Assembly: GCA_018713755.1 (NCBI GenBank)
Contig: DVOG01000056.1
Span: forward strand, 1-15,263
Length of the DNA: 15,263 nt
Origin: Candidatus Spyradosoma merdigallinarum
GTDB taxonomy: Bacteria; Verrucomicrobiota; Verrucomicrobiia; Opitutales; UBA953
Direction of reading: 5' to 3'
Below, in pieces: positions 13,685-15,263 of the stretch (positions within the stretch are counted from its first letter, which is position 1; every line of letters starts with the position of its first letter). The position numbers and the translations under genes were made by a program. Under the pieces are notes generated by a model. The model was not told where the DNA came from. It worked only from the letters and a program-made list of their open reading frames with translations, and made no database searches.

Positions 13685-15109
13685 TCAAAGAATCGCGCCG
13701 GGACGGATTTCCGCCGCCGCCGGATATTTCGCCGAAAGTTCCCGCGCCGCGGCGACGAACGCGTCCGTCTGCATGCCCGCCGTTCCCGTCTCGGCGGAAG
13801 CGGCAGCGGCGATCGCGTCGAAATCCGCGCGGGAAAGCTTCAGCCGCCCGTCCGCCGCGAGGCGGTCGAATAGATCGTTGCGGGAAATCTTGCCTTGCCG
13901 CAGATCGCGCGAGGCGGCGACGGCGTGCTCCTTGATGACTTCGTGCGCGGTTTCGCGCCCGACGCCGCGCTTGACGGCCTCCATCATGATCGTCGTCGTG
14001 AGCAGGAACGGCAGGTAATGGTTCTTTTCGCGCTCGATCACGGGAACGTTGATTTCCATCTGATTGAGAATCACGAGGAAGGTCTCGAGCAGCGCGTCGA
14101 TCGCGAAGAACGAATCCGGGAGCGCGACGCGGCGCACCACGGAGCACGAGACGTCGCCCTCGTTCCACTGGTCGCCGGCGAGCGCCGCCGTCATCGAAAG
14201 ATAGCCCTTGAGAATGACGTGGAGCCCGTTCAGCCGCTCGCAGCTGCGGGAATTCATCTTGTGCGGCATCGCCGAAGAGCCGACTTGCCCGGGCAAAAAG
14301 CCTTCGCCGGCAAGCTCGTGGCCCGCCATGAGCCGCAGCGTCTTCGCGAAACTCGACGCTCCCGCGCCGACGTGGACAAGCGTCGCGACCGTCGCGAAAT
14401 CCAGAGACCGCGGGTAGACCTGTCCCGTCGCGTTGAACGCGTGCGGAATGCCCAGGTGCCGCCGCACGCGCGCGTCGAATTCCGCGACTTTCGCGAGGTC
14501 GTGGTCGAAAAGCGTGAGCAGATCGAGCTGCGTGCCGACCGCGCCCTTGACGCCGCGCGCCGGGTAATTCGCGATCAGCGCCTCGAGTTCCCGAAAGGCG
14601 ACGAGCAGGTCTTCGCCGAACATCGCGAAACGCTTGCCGAGCGTCGTCAGCTGCGCCGCGACGTTGTGCGTGCGCGCCGTGATCGCCACGTCGCGCGTTT
14701 CCGCCGCGCGCTCCGCGAGCCGCCGAATCGCCGCGACCGTCTTGAGCCGGATGTGTTCGAGCGAACGGAAAACCTGCAGCTGCTCGACGGATTCCGTCAA
14801 GTCGCGCGAAGTCATGCCTTTGTGAATGTGCTCGCAGCCGGCGAGCGCGCAGAATTCCTCGATGCGCGCCTTGACGTCGTGCCGCGTCACGCGTTCCCGC
14901 GCGTTGATGGACGCCGTGTCGACGTCGTTCTTCACGCGCTCGTAGGCCTCAATCGCCTCCTCGGGAATGTCCAGCCCCAAGTCGCGCTGCGCGCGCATCA
15001 CCGCGATCCAAAATTCGCGCTCGAGAACGATTTTTCCCCGCGCCGACCAGATGTCTCGGATCGGCTTCGTCGCGTAGCGCTGCGCCAGAACGTCTGCAAT
15101 CTCTTCCAT
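13685..15109 (-). CDS. purB: Adenylosuccinate lyase
   Basis: This 474-residue enzyme of the fumarase/aspartase superfamily acts twice in purine synthesis: it splits SAICAR to AICAR, and adenylosuccinate to AMP, releasing fumarate each time. Visible sites are RHDVKA (76-81), HKGMTSRDLTESVEQ (96-110), RTHN with the likely general-acid His (146-149), and the superfamily signature GSSAMPHKMN (277-286) on the mobile loop, with the catalytic Ser. The TSRDLTE form and length recall actinobacterial-type PurB rather than the 430-residue Bacillus form. The start at 15109 gives a normal N-terminus (MEEIADVLAQRYATKPI); no Shine-Dalgarno is seen. It heads a likely purB-glnS operon, and its leader holds the 14-bp inverted repeat. 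Confidence 0.97.
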   Translation of the reverse strand: MEEIADVLAQRYATKPIRDIWSARGKIVLEREFWIAVMRAQRDLGLDIPEEAIEAYERVKNDVDTASINARERVTRHDVKARIEEFCALAGCEHIHKGMTSRDLTESVEQLQVFRSLEHIRLKTVAAIRRLAERAAETRDVAITARTHNVAAQLTTLGKRFAMFGEDLLVAFRELEALIANYPARGVKGAVGTQLDLLTLFDHDLAKVAEFDARVRRHLGIPHAFNATGQVYPRSLDFATVATLVHVGAGASSFAKTLRLMAGHELAGEGFLPGQVGSSAMPHKMNSRSCERLNGLHVILKGYLSMTAALAGDQWNEGDVSCSVVRRVALPDSFFAIDALLETFLVILNQMEINVPVIEREKNHYLPFLLTTTIMMEAVKRGVGRETAHEVIKEHAVAASRDLRQGKISRNDLFDRLAADGRLKLSRADFDAIAAAASAETGTAGMQTDAFVAAARELSAKYPAAAEIRPGAIL

Positions 15110-15147
15110 ATGCGAAAATCAGAAAAAATGCGGACATTATCGCGCGC

Positions 15148-15188
15148 GCGCCGTTCCCGCGAGCAAAAAAAACACGCGGGAACGGCGC
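15148..15188. repeat. 14-bp perfect inverted repeat upstream of purB
   Basis: GCGCCGTTCCCGCG (15148-15161) and its exact complement (15175-15188) flank a 13-nt spacer that is A-rich on the plus strand. Each arm holds one motif copy. On the minus strand the T8 run lies inside the loop, so it is not a normal terminator for the gene on the right. An alternating CG run (15141-15150) and a GATAAT (on the minus strand, about 25 nt before purB) are adjacent. Confidence 0.8.
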
Positions 15189-15204
15189 TTTTCCGCCGGG
15201 AAAC

Positions 15205-15263
15205 TCACTCGAAGGCGGCCTGATCCGCGCCGACTTTTTCGAGCTCGGCGCGGCGCTCCGCGG
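15205..15263 (-). CDS. C-terminal end of an unidentified gene cut by the right edge
   Basis: The minus strand reads AERRAELEKVGADQAAFE and then TGA at 15207-15205. The other two frames lack this charged, helical character, and the purB leader starts beyond it. Eighteen residues ending a likely helix or coiled coil are too few to name the protein. Confidence 0.5.
   Translation of the reverse strand, partial: AERRAELEKVGADQAAFE

Larger units (their letters stand above)
1..15263. repeat. Dispersed GCGGGAACGC motif family, about 79 core copies
   Basis: The core GGGAAC occurs about 39 times on the plus strand and its complement GTTCCC about 40 times (hand count). Nearly every copy is preceded by C, and most are followed by G, giving the consensus GCGGGAACGC. 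Examples in plus orientation: 723, 1095, 4572, 5056, 5099, 7411, 8343, 9760, 10269, 11966. Examples in minus orientation: 264, 1532, 4531, 6459, 8710, 10779, 12512, 14893, 15153. At about 62% GC, roughly 10 copies of the hexamer would be expected. Copies are rare in conserved cores (only two in kbl, none from about 3391 to 4487 in secA) and crowded in intergenic DNA (six at 6371-6478). The arms are complementary (GCG/CGC around GGAA). The role is unknown. Confidence 0.9.

Noticed and set aside
1..15263. Dispersed motif as Chi or KOPS
   Set aside because: Those motifs are skewed to one replication strand; here the two orientations are almost equal over 15 kb. A skew elsewhere in the genome would reopen the question.

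Overview
This is a GC-rich bacterial chromosome segment carrying mostly housekeeping genes. The source is probably a Verrucomicrobiota bacterium, perhaps Opitutae/Opitutales. This is an inference from the PEP-CTERM surface protein, a PVC-like SecA (RGRCSRQGD motif, extra block after motif II, no zinc tail), and the near absence of Shine-Dalgarno sequences. I see no phage, IS, CRISPR, tRNA or rRNA.

Layout, left to right. On the minus strand: a SNF2-type helicase with a SWIM zinc finger (cut by the left edge), secA, a small FmdB-like protein that has lost its zinc cysteines, kbl (glycine C-acetyltransferase), and a secreted PEP-CTERM protein. On the plus strand: priA and a GNAT acetyltransferase. 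On the minus strand again: a shortened YczE/DUF6198-type membrane protein, a DUF481 outer-membrane protein, glnS, purB, and the last residues of an unidentified gene (cut by the right edge). Only purB-glnS (19-nt gap) and perhaps secA-SNF2 (31-nt gap) look like operons. Most other genes end in a hairpin plus T-tract, so they look like single transcription units.

The most unusual feature is not a gene. The 10-mer GCGGGAACGC and close variants are scattered through the whole window on both strands. My hand count of the core GGGAAC is about 79 copies (about 39 one way, 40 the other), against roughly 10 expected from base composition. About 25 lie in the roughly 1.2 kb of non-coding DNA, so they are about five times denser there than in genes. 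Intergenic copies often sit as inverted pairs that form terminator stems or other hairpins. Coding copies fall in weakly constrained stretches such as the SecA C-terminal linker. The pattern resembles DNA uptake sequences or the cyanobacterial HIP1 repeat, but the motif is not one I recognise.
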